The notes beneath the pieces were generated by a model, which was not told the origin of the DNA, searched no databases, and worked only from the letters and a program-made list of their open reading frames with translations. From Zoroaster sp. YZ-2022 (taxonomy: Eukaryota; Echinodermata; Asteroidea; Forcipulatida; Zoroasteridae): a stretch of 64,000 nt of DNA. Below, piece after piece: positions 46,459 through 57,729 of the stretch (within the stretch, counting starts at the first letter, position 1; every line of letters begins with the position of its first letter). Location of the stretch: NCBI GenBank assembly GCA_029582265.1, contig CM055823.1, positions 9,894,821 to 9,958,820 of the forward strand, given 5' to 3'. The position numbers and the translations under genes were made by a program.

Positions 46459-47316
46459 TTATTATTATTACTTATAACAAATTTATTAAATTATTTTGTG
46501 CCTAGTAAGGTCTGGGTGTAATTCAACAATTATGAAAAAAAAACTGACCAGTGAAATATATATTATGGCATTAGGAGTGGCCCAAAACCACAAAAATGTT
46601 ACGTGAGTAACCGTGGAATTGCCCATAGAATGATACAATGTAGTAGTCGGTGTTTTAAAGACGCAGACACACATACAAATACACTTAAATGTGTTTATTG
46701 TGTATACATATATTAATGCAACATTATCAATCTTTATGTTTTCCCCGCCATTTAGGACAAAGACGGCCTCTTGTTATTGTGTGCCGTGATAGATTTAGGT
46801 CTGACTGATATAAACACATGCAAGGCTTACTGTATTCATTTAGACATAGTTATTCAGGAGTATACCCAAAGGGATATTGTACTGCAGTGGAAATGGGCTG
46901 TCGTAATATTGCCATTGCACCAATTTAACCATTGGCGCGTTGGATTTTACGTTTGACTGTTCTTGCATCAGATCACAAGCAACATGGGTGCTATAATTAA
47001 AATGAAGGACAAATTGGACAAATAGCTTGGAAATAATTATTTTATGAATGAGTAATGATCAAATTGTAAAACAACACATATGAAATAAAACATAAAATAA
47101 ATAACCATCCCTATTGTATCGTAAGAAAGTCTGATAAAAACGGGAGAGAAAAAAAAGAACAATTCCATGAATGTAAACTGCAGACAACGGTCACAGTGTA
47201 AATGTAGTTTGAAGCTTTGCATGGTAGATTGGATAAGATTTTTCTTACGGATAAGAGGTGGTGTGGTTCTGGAAAGAATCGGTAGAGAGAACCATTCTCA
47301 CTACTTCAAGAGATTA
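46459..47316 (+). repeat. Duplicated unit R5, copy 2 (empty MITE site)
   Basis: Nearly identical to 24701-26105 but without the W1 MITE, so it preserves the pre-insertion sequence around 46841-46855. It runs into the assembly gap. Both copies have long matching open frames around the gaagctttgcatggt region but no recognisable protein. Confidence 0.88.
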
Positions 47317-47816
47317 NNNNNNNNNNNNNNNNNNNNNNNNNNNNNNNNNNNNNNNNNNNNNNNNNNNNNNNNNNNNNNNNNNNNNNNNNNNNNNNNNNNN
47401 NNNNNNNNNNNNNNNNNNNNNNNNNNNNNNNNNNNNNNNNNNNNNNNNNNNNNNNNNNNNNNNNNNNNNNNNNNNNNNNNNNNNNNNNNNNNNNNNNNNN
47501 NNNNNNNNNNNNNNNNNNNNNNNNNNNNNNNNNNNNNNNNNNNNNNNNNNNNNNNNNNNNNNNNNNNNNNNNNNNNNNNNNNNNNNNNNNNNNNNNNNNN
47601 NNNNNNNNNNNNNNNNNNNNNNNNNNNNNNNNNNNNNNNNNNNNNNNNNNNNNNNNNNNNNNNNNNNNNNNNNNNNNNNNNNNNNNNNNNNNNNNNNNNN
47701 NNNNNNNNNNNNNNNNNNNNNNNNNNNNNNNNNNNNNNNNNNNNNNNNNNNNNNNNNNNNNNNNNNNNNNNNNNNNNNNNNNNNNNNNNNNNNNNNNNNN
47801 NNNNNNNNNNNNNNNN
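47317..47816. other. Assembly gap (500 N)
   Basis: Exactly 500 undetermined bases, the usual arbitrary scaffold gap size. It lies inside repeat R5, which probably caused the break. Confidence 1.
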
Positions 47817-47930
47817 ACGACGGGAAAATTCAATATGAACACAATTATTGCAAACAGTTCCCAAACTAATTACAGGCTTTTGAGTGCTTATTCCATACTT
47901 ATTTTTCCATCGCTTTTTCCCAATACCTAG

Positions 47931-47970
47931 TGTTAGGGTTATGGTTAGGGGTTAGGGGTTAGGGTTAGGC
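47931..47970 (+). repeat. Interstitial telomere-like TTAGGG tract
   Basis: Degenerate gttagggttatggttagggg followed by ttaggggttagggttagg, six to seven near-copies of the metazoan telomere hexamer. It is short, close to the assembly gap, and may be a chance simple repeat, a repair scar or satellite edge. Confidence 0.75.
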
Positions 47971-48005
47971 TTGGACAGAAAATGGTATGACTGACTTACA
48001 TGCAG

Positions 48006-48390
48006 CTAAATTATACAATTCTTATAGGCCCCATGGCCTGCGCAACGTCTTCGTCGTTTGCATCTTTTTCTAGAATTATTAACAGATCGCGGTTCAAAGA
48101 GATAAATGTTCAAACAAACGCACAATGTATGATGGCACAGGTGACTTACATCACACTCTTCTGGTAAATTAGAGATTCCAGGTGTGCCATGTAAGCCACT
48201 CTGTGCACACATGCATCATTGTGCGTTTGTTTGATGCTGGTAATTTGATATTCATTAGTCCATAGTTCTTCCTTTTGAATGTCTGCCAAATGACACACCC
48301 CGTAGATTCAAACAAATGTGTCTTCTTGTCGAGAGAACTCTTTATTTTGGCACAAAAAGCCTCCATTTGGCTAGAAGTTTTACCTCAGTT
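48006..48390 (-). pseudogene. His-Me-finger (homing-endonuclease-like) gene, frameshifted
   Basis: On the minus strand three frames together give one recognisable domain. The first reads STGCVIWQTFKRKNYGLMNI, the GC.W-x-G-YG block. A second frame reads HRVAYMAHL. A third reads EECDVSHLCHHTLCV, then EPRSVNNSRKRC and CAGHGAYKNC before the stop. This order and the His/Cys spacing match the zinc-binding loop region of His-Me-finger homing endonucleases, a family of short intronless ORFs seen in several marine invertebrate genomes. Two frameshifts in a ~40-bp stretch near 48185-48225 break the frame, so it is inactive as read. Host function of intact relatives is unknown; mobility is inferred. Confidence 0.65.
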
Positions 48391-50370
48391 ACCCATGTAC
48401 ACCAGTAATCAGATGTTATTAAAGTTCATAAATGAAGGACAGAAACTTGTTTAAAAACTTAAAATAATTAAAACCTGATTTGATATATATAAATGAAGAA
48501 AAAGTATTGTTTGTAAACAATAAATGGCAAATATAAACAATTTCAATAGCCGAAAAAAGAGCACATGCAGACTATGGTATTAATTTCACAATTCCACATA
48601 CCTTTTTGCTGTAACAGTACTGTATTCATCCAATAAAGACCTGAAATACAAGGATATTGAATGGAAAAATTTAATGTAAAGATTTTTCATTTATTATCAG
48701 CCTTACTGATACTGTAAACAAAAGCACACGTTTAAATCCCACCATCAAAACAAACCATGGACGACGCCATTTTGAAACTATAGGGTGCACCAACTAAATA
48801 AACTCCATAGTAAACAGTGCTAAATACCCAATATTCAAAAATCATTAAAAAATACTTAGAAGTCCCACAGTTTTTAAAACCAAAAGAAAAAATATTGATC
48901 GATATATAACCTTTTATTTTCTTCTCTATTCACTGTCTAAAGTCCAGGTTTCCAGGGAGTTATTCTCATCCCAATGAAAACCACCCTCTACAGTAGTGAA
49001 AACGTCCACACTGAAAAGCAGCCATTTTGGAAAAAGGCCTTACGCTTGAAATCAAATTAGGACCACTTTTTCAGGGCCTAGTGTGTCCAAAATACTCACA
49101 GTTGGAAGCCAAGGACCCCCGGGTTATGATAGTGGGCCATCTTTACACAATCCATCAAATGAATGGGCCTCAAATCTTTGTTTTTCAGAAAAATTTGAGG
49201 GCATACACTTTATGATAAACAGCTCGGCGCATGAATTCCTCACTATTTAGTGGGGTGCACCCTCATGTAGGCATAATGTATTATGAATACAAATATTTCA
49301 AACCAGGAATGTCCCTGAGTAACATGCTATACATGTAGCTAGGATAAACATTTCAACAATTAAACTACATACGTACTTGATAAACAAATGTCGGTGAATC
49401 CTACAAAATGAGTCTAAAATAATTGTTTTACTTTTGTATAGGATGCACTCATCAGTAAAACAATAACATAATCATCATCTTAAATTTGCTATCAAACACA
49501 TGTCTATATTTTGTGAATTAAATGTTTTTTAGGGTGAATTCATTGGGGCGATACCAGGGTTACTCATGTTATATTGTTGAGGTATTGGGCCTACTCTTAG
49601 TTCCATAACTTCCTTACTTGTAATTTATATATTTTTTTCAACAACTTGGAAAGGGTTTTGACTAGTCCGGCTTCATTTTAACTGGATTATATACGTTCAT
49701 TTCAATCTACTAGTTTTCAAAGAAATACATGTAAATATACATTGTAATTTTGAAAAAAAATAAAAAATATACATTTTTCTATACAAATATTATGACAAAT
49801 ATCACAGATTTTCCTTTAAAAGTGTAGTCAAGTGAAGATGGAAACGATATTTTGGGAGATATTCAGCATTGAATGCATTCACATCCTGTAATGTAAAAAC
49901 TAAGATGTTGGTCATGTTGTCTGCTAAAAAACATACTTAACTTAACTTAACAGTTAACAGTCATTTCTTACAAAGACGTGGCTGTTGGGTTCGACATACT
50001 TTCCAAACATACATGTGCACTATGTAATCCCATACCTCTGAGACCAAACTGCAGTTATTGACTCAATCACTGTCGGTGTCTTCATCACTTCAGGCTCTAC
50101 GAATCAGTAACATCCAATCAATGGGGAATGTCAGGACAAAGACATGTAATGTTAAATGCATTATCTGCAAAACCACCAATAATAACGAGTAACGTTAGCA
50201 TCATTTCACTTTCACTCAGTAAAAAGAAGAAATTGCTAGTTTCCCAATCCACAAATCTCCATAAAATTCTTTAAAAAGGTATTTCCAGTTTCAAAATTAC
50301 CTTAGTAACTTCAAAATACTGAGGGAAAACTCATATTTATGAATTTTGGAGCAGCTTTTGGCATAAAATT
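48391..50370. other. Intergenic, AT-rich; contains R10 copy
   Basis: No gene seen. 49150-49263 is an inverted copy of 31722-31820. Confidence 0.45.
49150..49263 (-). repeat. Dispersed family R10, inverted copy
   Basis: The inverse of gggtgca.ccca.taaatagtg, catgcgccgagctg and gatt.gaggcccat at 31722-31820. The repeat may extend upstream to about 48955. Confidence 0.65.
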
Positions 50371-51966
50371 AAAAACATGTGGAGCAACGGCTCTATTTTT
50401 GAATTCTATCCAGAGACTATTTGCATCAGTATCAGATAAATCTTTCATTGCAAAATCATTACTTATCATCTGAGCGTCAGCTTTTAATCCTTCTATGTTA
50501 GCTTTTTGATACAGATACACTTTCCTTGGAGTCTGTTTAACCCTTTTGACACTTGCATCAATTTCCACTAATGGAATACCGTCATGGTCACTGATACCAG
50601 GGACCGTTGTAGTTTTGTTTACCAGTGTGGGGTTTGTAGTAAAAAAAAGATCTAATGTTTTACCACGACGTGTCGGCCTATCAATGATCTGCTCTAGACC
50701 AAAATCAGCAGCCATTTCTATCATTTCCTTGCATATGCCAGGTTTTTGGCACCCAGAATTAGTACATTGAGACTCCCAATTTATATCACCCATGTTAAAA
50801 TCGCCTGCAAGCCAAACATTACTATGGTAAATATTTTTGATGTTATTAAGGGAGTCTCTCAACTTATTTAGGTAGGTCATATCGGTGCTAGGTGGTCTAT
50901 AAAATGCCCCAACAATGATAGATTTGTTACTTTTGACTGACTCAATTTGAGTCCACACTAGCTCACAATCCACCTCCAGGTCCAATCTATGAAGACTAAT
51001 AATATCACTCTTAGTCGCAATCAGTACCCCTCCGTAAGAATTTCCTTTGGTGTTGGATTTTCTGTCCTTCCTAATGACAGAATAATTTGGTGGAAATACT
51101 TCACTGCTTTGAATTGATTCATTTAACCAGGTCTCAGTGCCCACCACTAAGTCTGGGTCATGTATCTCCAAGCATACCGCTAGCTCCGCGGTTTTCCCTT
51201 TCAAGCTTTGGAAATTTATGACCAAGACCCTTAGTGGGCTCGTGACCCTGTTTGGATCATTATTGGCCTTTGTTCTATTTGGATTTCTCTCCTGTGTGTT
51301 TCTATTTTTTCTACCGGTTTTTGTTTTATTTTGTGGTGAGGAAGTAGCAATTGGAGATTTTATTTTATACAATTCTCCCTCAAATGACCCAATGCTAGTG
51401 TTTGTGCTATCAAATTCCATGTTGCCCGAGTTGAATAGGCTACTGGCTAAATTTGGCATCTTACAACGCCAGCATGACCATGTCAATTTGCTATCCTCAG
51501 TATATGCCTCAAAAATCTCCGTTTTCATGCTCAAGCAATCCACGTGATGCCAACCATCACAAAAATCGCAACAAATAGATCTTTCGCCCCACATACATGC
51601 TTTGTAACATATATAGCATGGAAACTGAGAGTCTGAAACACTTGGTAGAGAACTATTTGCACTCGCATTTCCACTAGCATTTGGTCCTGGGTTTGGGTGG
51701 CAATCATGTGCCTGGATGACAACAAGAATGCAAATGTAGAGTAAAGCACATTTAATAGCATGTTTTGTTTTGAATATATGTTTACTTAGTTTCACTATAT
51801 TGGCTGAATATGCTTTGTATAGGAACTCTGGAGTTTTTAAACTTCGCCAATATGCATAACTAGTATTAGTCATATCACCCGTCTTCCTTGTCGCACTTGG
51901 GTCCATCACTAGTGAGCACTTTACATTTCCGTCAAGTGTGGGTCTTGATTTGATGTTAATGCCCAT
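50311..51966 (-). CDS. LINE ORF: PHD finger plus APE-type endonuclease, intact
   Basis: 551 aa, uninterrupted. Residues 71-87 are hydrophobic and lead into DCHPNPGP (88-95), resembling the end of a 2A ribosome-skipping peptide but with His instead of the usual Glu. Residues 117-168 form a PHD zinc finger (C117, C120, C133, C136, H141, C144, C165, C168). Residues ~246-470 are an apurinic-type endonuclease with all catalytic blocks: N251 with Q253, E278, Y356, D389/N391 and SDHD 459-462. It would nick target DNA for target-primed reverse transcription. The last ~20 residues after H530 have no family similarity and are probably flank read in frame. The RT that normally follows is on the other strand. 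Several upstream Met codons exist; the true start could be M21. Confidence 0.85.
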   Translation of the reverse strand: MGINIKSRPTLDGNVKCSLVMDPSATRKTGDMTNTSYAYWRSLKTPEFLYKAYSANIVKLSKHIFKTKHAIKCALLYICILVVIQAHDCHPNPGPNASGNASANSSLPSVSDSQFPCYICYKACMWGERSICCDFCDGWHHVDCLSMKTEIFEAYTEDSKLTWSCWRCKMPNLASSLFNSGNMEFDSTNTSIGSFEGELYKIKSPIATSSPQNKTKTGRKNRNTQERNPNRTKANNDPNRVTSPLRVLVINFQSLKGKTAELAVCLEIHDPDLVVGTETWLNESIQSSEVFPPNYSVIRKDRKSNTKGNSYGGVLIATKSDIISLHRLDLEVDCELVWTQIESVKSNKSIIVGAFYRPPSTDMTYLNKLRDSLNNIKNIYHSNVWLAGDFNMGDINWESQCTNSGCQKPGICKEMIEMAADFGLEQIIDRPTRRGKTLDLFFTTNPTLVNKTTTVPGISDHDGIPLVEIDASVKRVKQTPRKVYLYQKANIEGLKADAQMISNDFAMKDLSDTDANSLWIEFKNRAVAPHVFNFMPKAAPKFINMSFPSVF

Positions 51967-52368
51967 AACATTATTGGTCTAGAAAAGAGAGCGTACTCAC
52001 AGTTATCGACGCCATACTTCATGTAGAATCTTACTACGGTAATCCTGGGTCGCCCCACACAAACCACTCGTATTCTCCCCTACGCGCGCCCAGCCACTGA
52101 TGGAGCTTACGCCATCTTCATTTTATTAATTGTTCACATGTAATAAATATAACTCCAAAGTCCAAGTCCATTGGGTCGTTATTGTTCAAAATGGCCACCG
52201 CCACGGTCCTCGGGTCTTGAGTAAAAAAAATGTATCGCTAAATATCTCATCCATCTTAACACAACATTTAATGAAGAAGCAACCAAACCAACGTTCGATA
52301 GTTGCCCGATGGTATGCAACTATAATTTTGTGGGAAACTTAGGTCTTGAGCTCAAATGATGTAAAAAT
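51967..52368. other. LINE 5' UTR and inversion junction
   Basis: Between the two divergent halves. The first ~130 bp next to the ORF are CG-richer and may be element 5' UTR; the inversion joint is somewhere between there and about 52370. A short inverted repeat gctcaaat/atttgagc lies at 52350-52374, close to the likely joint. Confidence 0.5.
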
Positions 52369-54368
52369 TTGAGCATGGACTTTGCAGTGATGTTCCAAGC
52401 ACGTCCGACCAGCTCTACCCACAATGCACATGTTCCATCAAAAATGGTAAAACAAAACAAAAATATGCCGTGGATTACCCAGAAAATTAAACGCTACCAA
52501 AGGCGCAAACAGAGAGCTTACAATAGAGCCGTGAAACAGAACACACAGATGGATTGGGAAAACTTTCGAGTCGTGCGAAAAAGAGTAAAAAGATAAACAA
52601 GAGTTGCATACAGGAGATACACTCGTGAAAAATGTTTAGAATCTACAAAACAAATGTTCAGTTTTATTAAATCATTGAAAAATGGAAATACAACAATTTC
52701 TGCCCTTAGAGATCAAACAAGTGGGAAGCTAATCACAGATAGCTTACAGAAGGCCGAGTTACTAAGTAACCAATTTAAATCACAATTCACAATAGAAAAC
52801 TTGGATGACTTCCCATCTGAACCCATGAGCAATGTGCCAACAATGCCTGATATCATTATTATGGAAGAGGGGGTTGTTGAGTTGTTAAAAGAGCTAAAGC
52901 CAAACAAAGCCTCGGGTCCAGATGGAATGTCACCCAAATATTTAAAAATAATAGCAAAGGAAATTGGGTTTGTTTTAAAAATTATTTTCCAGCATTCACT
53001 AGACACAGGTGTTATCCCAACAGATTGGTTGATTTCAAATATACCCCCATCTATAAAAAAGGGGACAAAACAAACCCATCAAATTATCGTTCCATAAATC
53101 TTACATCTGTCTGCAGTAAATTGTTTGAGCATATCTTGAAGTCAAATATAATGAAACATCTGGACAGGTACAATATCATATGTGAAAATCAGCATGGTTT
53201 TCGCAAAAATCATTCATGTGAGACGCAACTCATATAATACCATCCATGAGATTGCGACCCACGTCGACCAAAAACATCAGGTCGATGTGATCATAATGGA
53301 TTTTGCGAAAGCCTTTGATAAGGTACCCCACCAAAGATTACTGCTTAAACTAAATCGGTATGGAATACGTGGCAAAGCATTAAAATGGACTGAAGCATTT
53401 CTCACGAACAGGAAACAACGGGTCGTTATTGATGGTAAATGTTCTCAGTGGGTGGATGTTGATTCGAGTGTCCCCCAAGGCACGGTTTCTGGCCCTATGG
53501 ATTTTGTCGTTTTTATAAATGACCTGCCAAATGATCTTACATCCAGTGTTCAGCTGTTTGCGGACGATTGTATCGTTTATAGGCATGTAGCCGGACCTGA
53601 GGATGCTGGCAGACTGCAGCATGACCTAGATATATTGACCGCTTGGCAAGCTAAATGGCAGATGAAATTTAACGCGCAGAAATGCTTCGTCCTAAAAATA
53701 ACACATTCAAAATCTCCATCAAGTTATACATACACTTTAAATAATACTATATTGGCTGAAACAAAAGAATACCCATATCTTGGGGTCACAATCACATCAA
53801 GCCTAACTTGGAACTCACATCACAATATCATAAGTAAAGCAAACAAAACTCTGGGGTTTGTACGACGAAACCTTCACTCCTGTTCAAAGTTTGTAAAAAA
53901 CTTAGCATATCAAACACTAGTACGACCATGCCTGGAGTACGGGGGGTCCATATGGGATCCTCATACAAAAGAACTCACACTGAAGTTGGAAGCTGTACAA
54001 AATAGAAGTGTTCGCTTCGTCATTGGGGACTATGGGAGATACAGTAGCGTAACGGCAATGAAAGTTCAACTGGGTTGGGAGCCTTTGGAGATTAGAAGGA
54101 AAGTATAGCAAGAGTCACCATCTTCCATGAAGCCCTCCTGGGTCGCCTTGCCATACCGCTTCAAATGATCCTACGCCCAGTCCTACGCTCATCTCGTCAC
54201 TGTAAATTTATCCAAATCTCATCCAGTAAAAACTGTCTCAAGTATTCATTTATACCCCGGACTCTGAAAGATTGGAATCTCTTGCCACATTATATCACAC
54301 AAATTGAAGATAAACAGAAATTCAAAGCAGAAGCAAGGAAGTACGTCACACAAGTCGACAAGAAATAA
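52369..54368 (+). pseudogene. LINE reverse transcriptase half, broken
   Basis: Recognisable RT in order: HVPSKM, PWITQKIKRYQRRKQRAYN, PNKASGPDGMSPK, PIYKKGDKTNPSNYRSINL, HGFRKNHSCETQL, DFAKAFDKVPH, VPQGTVSGP, LFADDCIVY, LGVTI, ARPCLEYGG-type thumb and the C-terminal FIPRTLKDWNLLP block ending at 54368. Lesions are one in-frame TAA (52594-52596) and frameshifts near 53030, 53230 and 54105. FADD is retained. The 3' UTR is about 100 bp before the gatcca repeats. Clade is CR1/Jockey-like by motif style. Confidence 0.9.
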
Positions 54369-54483
54369 GCAACCAAGCAAATTAAACCATCAACTACATC
54401 TGTGCACCATACCCTGCCCGTGTTGCTCCTTTTAGGGGTGTTGGGCAGTATTTGATCCAGATCCAGATCCAGATCCAAACATG

Positions 54484-55267
54484 AACGGAATAACAACGTT
54501 TCAGCCTCTTGAGGGCGGTATTGCATCTGAACGGTGAAAAAAAAAATATTTTTCGGGTTTCGTCGTGCGAGTCGCATTGTTTTACTCTGTATGGTAAAGC
54601 ATGGGCTTGCAGTCATTCATTCCGTATAACAAGGAGTAATTTAACAAAATTGCAAACAAATGCTGAGGTTGCTCTGCGATATAAGCGATTTTGGGGATCT
54701 CTAAATAGTTCAGTGTAAAGACAAATAATTTACAATGTAAAATTGGAAATAATTATTTAAAATAATATCCTGTCCCGAAAAGGTGGTTGCCCGCAACTCC
54801 CACCACCCCACCCTCGCAACACACATGGCCTACCCCTCATATGACTATAACACATTTAGCCAGTGCCTTTATCTTGCTTTTAAATAACTCTATTTTTGTT
54901 TACATTTGCAGCGTTTTTCGAATGGCGTAGCTCGGATTTTTTTCTAGGCGGCGGGGGAATTAAATTTCCGACTTTACGCCCAAAAAGTTAGAACCAAAAT
55001 AAATGTAAACACTTATTGTCACGTTAATGCTGCACTGTTGCCTGTTTATTTTGGCATGATTTATTTATGGTTTATGTTAATTTTCAAATTCTCAAAGGGA
55101 ATGTAATTATTTTTCCGGTTAAACGGAAGGAATAACATATTGGCGTTTGAAAACGTATGCACCTTTTTCTGTGCAGCCTATATCTAGTCGCCTTTATCGA
55201 TCACAATCATTAATACGAAAGTGAAATTCTCACAACCACACTTTGTAGCTTACATGCTGTTTAACTG
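54484..55267. other. Intergenic between two LINEs
   Basis: No gene or shared repeat; a solo ggcgtagctcgg near 54922 resembles one hAT-MITE end. Confidence 0.4.
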
Positions 55268-55819
55268 TTAACTGTTGGTGTCCTCTGCTCGCAGCAGTTT
55301 GGCTACCACAGATCTCCACTCCTTTCTCTCCTGCGCCGTCCTCACACACTCCCTGTACTCCATTCCTGTCCACATCTTGATGTTACTTGTCCAACTTTGT
55401 CTTGGTCTACCTCTTCCTCTTTTACCATCTATCTTTCCATCCATAATTTCTCGTTGCAAAGCTCCTTTTCTTATTATGTGACCGAAATACTCCATTTTCC
55501 TTTTCTTGATGTTTTTCATAAGTGACCTTTCTGTTCTCATTCTTCTTAAGACTTCAGTATTTGTGGTTATGTCTCTCCATGAGATTTTTAAGATGCGTCT
55601 GTATACCCACATCTCAAAAGCATTTATTCTGTTAATTATATTTGTACCAAGTGTCCATGTTTCAGAAGAATAGAGTAGTGTGGACCAGATGTAACATTGT
55701 GCCAGCTTCAACCTTGTTGTAATATGGATGCTCCGTGAAGTGAGAACGTAATGCACGTAAAAAAGAATGCGCCTTGAGCACCACTTAGTTGGTGGATACG
55801 TGCGCTATATAAGTCCACA

Positions 55820-55860
<41 letters not shown>

Positions 55861-57408
55861 GTAGTAGTAGTAGTAGTATTATTATTATTATTATTATTTG
55901 CCATTTTCTCAAATGCAACCCTTGCTATCCCTATTCTCCTCAGGATCTCCTTCTCACACCTACCATCTTCTGTAATTAGGTGGCCTAGGTAAACAATGCT
56001 TGACACCTGTTGCAATTTATTCCCATTTAGTCTTACATTGATGTTTGGCGCTACCTCTCTCTTATGGATTACCATCGCTTTTGTTTTGGTCACATTTATC
56101 TTCATTCCCATTTTTCACCTTCTTCGTTAACAGCATTTGATAAGGCTTGTACATTATGTTCACTGTCAGAAATGAGAACCGTATCATCTGCGTAACGTAG
56201 ATTATTAATATTTATCCCACCAACTATGATTCCCTTCTTATCCTCAACAGCCTTGAAAATGCGCTCCACATACAAATTGAATAAGCTAGGTGATAGCACA
56301 CAGCCCTGTCTGACTCCCCTCTTAATTTGAAACTCACTGGATAATCCATGCTCTGTTCTGACGCTTCCACTTTGTTGCCAATACAAACCAGCAATAATCT
56401 TTAAATCCCTGTTATCCACACCAACCTCCTTCAAAATGTGAATTAAATGATCATGTTTAACACAGTCAAATGCTTTACTGTAATCAATGAAACATGCAAA
56501 CACCTCCCTATTAACTTGTAAAGCCCGTTCGCAGATGATCCTCAGGTGAAATATTCCTTCTCTTGTTCCGGTGCCTTTCCTGAAACCACTCTGAAATCTA
56601 CTTATTTCTGCTTCGACCCTGATAGAGATTCGTTGTTGTATGATTTTAAGAATCAGCTTTGTTACTAAGCTGATGGTTCGATAATCTGTACAATTTTCTG
56701 CTTTGATCTTTTTCGCTATAGGAATGAAGATGGATTTCCTCATTGCTACAGGAATGTAACCACTGAAATATATTCTGTTGCAGAGGTTAGTCAAGTGTTT
56801 GATGTTTACGTCATCCAATGCTCTGAGTGCTTCTACTGGTATTTCATCAGGCCCAGCAGCTTTCCCATCTGTCATCCCTTTGATTGCTTTCTCAACCTCC
56901 TCTTGCATAATTTCCTCACCAACATCTGGCTCAATCTTTGGAATCTCTCCTCTTTCATCTTCATATAACTCTTCCACATATTTAGCCCATCTTTCAAGAA
57001 CTTCCTTTTTATCGAATAGGACATTTCCATCTTTATCCCGTATGCATCCATCCTCTTTCTTTTTGCTATTGCCCGTCATTTCTCTTACTTTCTTGTGCAT
57101 CTTCTTCACTTCAAAATCCTTCTCCAACTGTTCTATTTCCTTGCATTGCTTTTTGAGCCATTTATCTTTAGCCTTTCTACATGCTCCTGTGATCTTTCTG
57201 TGAAGCCTTTTGTATTCAGACCTATCCGAATGCGCTGCCTTCTTTTCTCCATCATGTTCAGAATTTCGTCTGTCATCCAGACTGAAGATTTTGTTTTGAT
57301 CAATTTAGGAAGAACTGCCTTCAAAGATGTGTTAATGCAATCATGCTGTATGACCAGCGAAAAGGCCCAATAATCTGATAGTTCCAATGAAAAGTTCATT
57401 CCTGACAT
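55268..57408 (-). pseudogene. RTE-like LINE reverse transcriptase, 5'-truncated and broken
   Basis: Minus-strand RT in pieces. 57408-57133 is the linker after the (missing) endonuclease. 57127-56102 holds the polymerase: GMTDGKAAGPDEIPVEALR, SIFIPIAKK, FACFIDYSKAFDC, GVRQGCVLSPSLFNLY, RYADDTVLIS. 56111-55900 has TKTKAMVIHKR and SSIVYLGHLITEDGR. 55756-55268 has the C-terminal ETWTL, YRRILKISWRD and RGRGRPRQSW block. Frameshifts near 57150 and 56105 and a SINE fragment at 55766-55898 break it. The C-terminal architecture is typical of RTE-type elements of marine animals. The YADD site is intact but the element is dead. Confidence 0.9.
55766..55898 (+). mobile_element. SINE 3' fragment inserted in the RTE-like LINE
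   Basis: Starts at aatgcgccttgagcaccact and contains gcgctatataagtccacaca, identical to the 3' end of copies A-C, followed by an ATT run with an internal AGT block. It splits the LINE ORF between the FEKMA and HYVLTSRS parts. It is 5'-truncated, as typical for LINE-driven integration. Confidence 0.92.
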
Positions 57409-57729
57409 AAGGAATAAATAAAATAGATGTAGTTATATTTCCATTAATTTACTTAATCAATGACATTTGAAAACGAGGTTGCCCCTGCAAACAGACATAG
57501 GCAGGTTACTCATGAGCATGGTACACAACTTCTTGTCAGATTCAGTTTGTAAAATGCTGCCACAACTCAAAATTTAATATAATCTAGGATGATCAACACG
57601 GCATTGAGTCATTCAAGTTAAGATAAATCTTTGCAAAAAGATGTAGTTCATTATTTGACAGCCCGATATGCAATGGCGAATACCGCTTTATTGACACACT
57701 TTGTTATACAGTTATGACGCCTACAACCA
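57409..57729. other. Intergenic, nothing recognised
   Basis: No repeat or exon seen. Confidence 0.4.

Larger units (their letters stand above)
50380..54476. mobile_element. CR1/Jockey-like LINE with inverted 5' half (twin-priming layout)
   Basis: The left half encodes PHD finger and endonuclease on the minus strand; the right half encodes the reverse transcriptase on the plus strand and ends in three gatcca repeats (54454-54476). The minus half stops being element-like at the residues AVAPHV. The plus half starts at a similar point (AHVPSKM), so the two pieces nearly abut in the source element. The flanks share aaacatg (50373-50379 and 54477-54483), a possible target duplication. This is the arrangement expected when a second target end primes reverse transcription internally. 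Confidence 0.7.

Noticed and set aside
47167..47869. Long open frames of about 180-220 codons
   Set aside because: They run through the 500-N gap and are artefacts.
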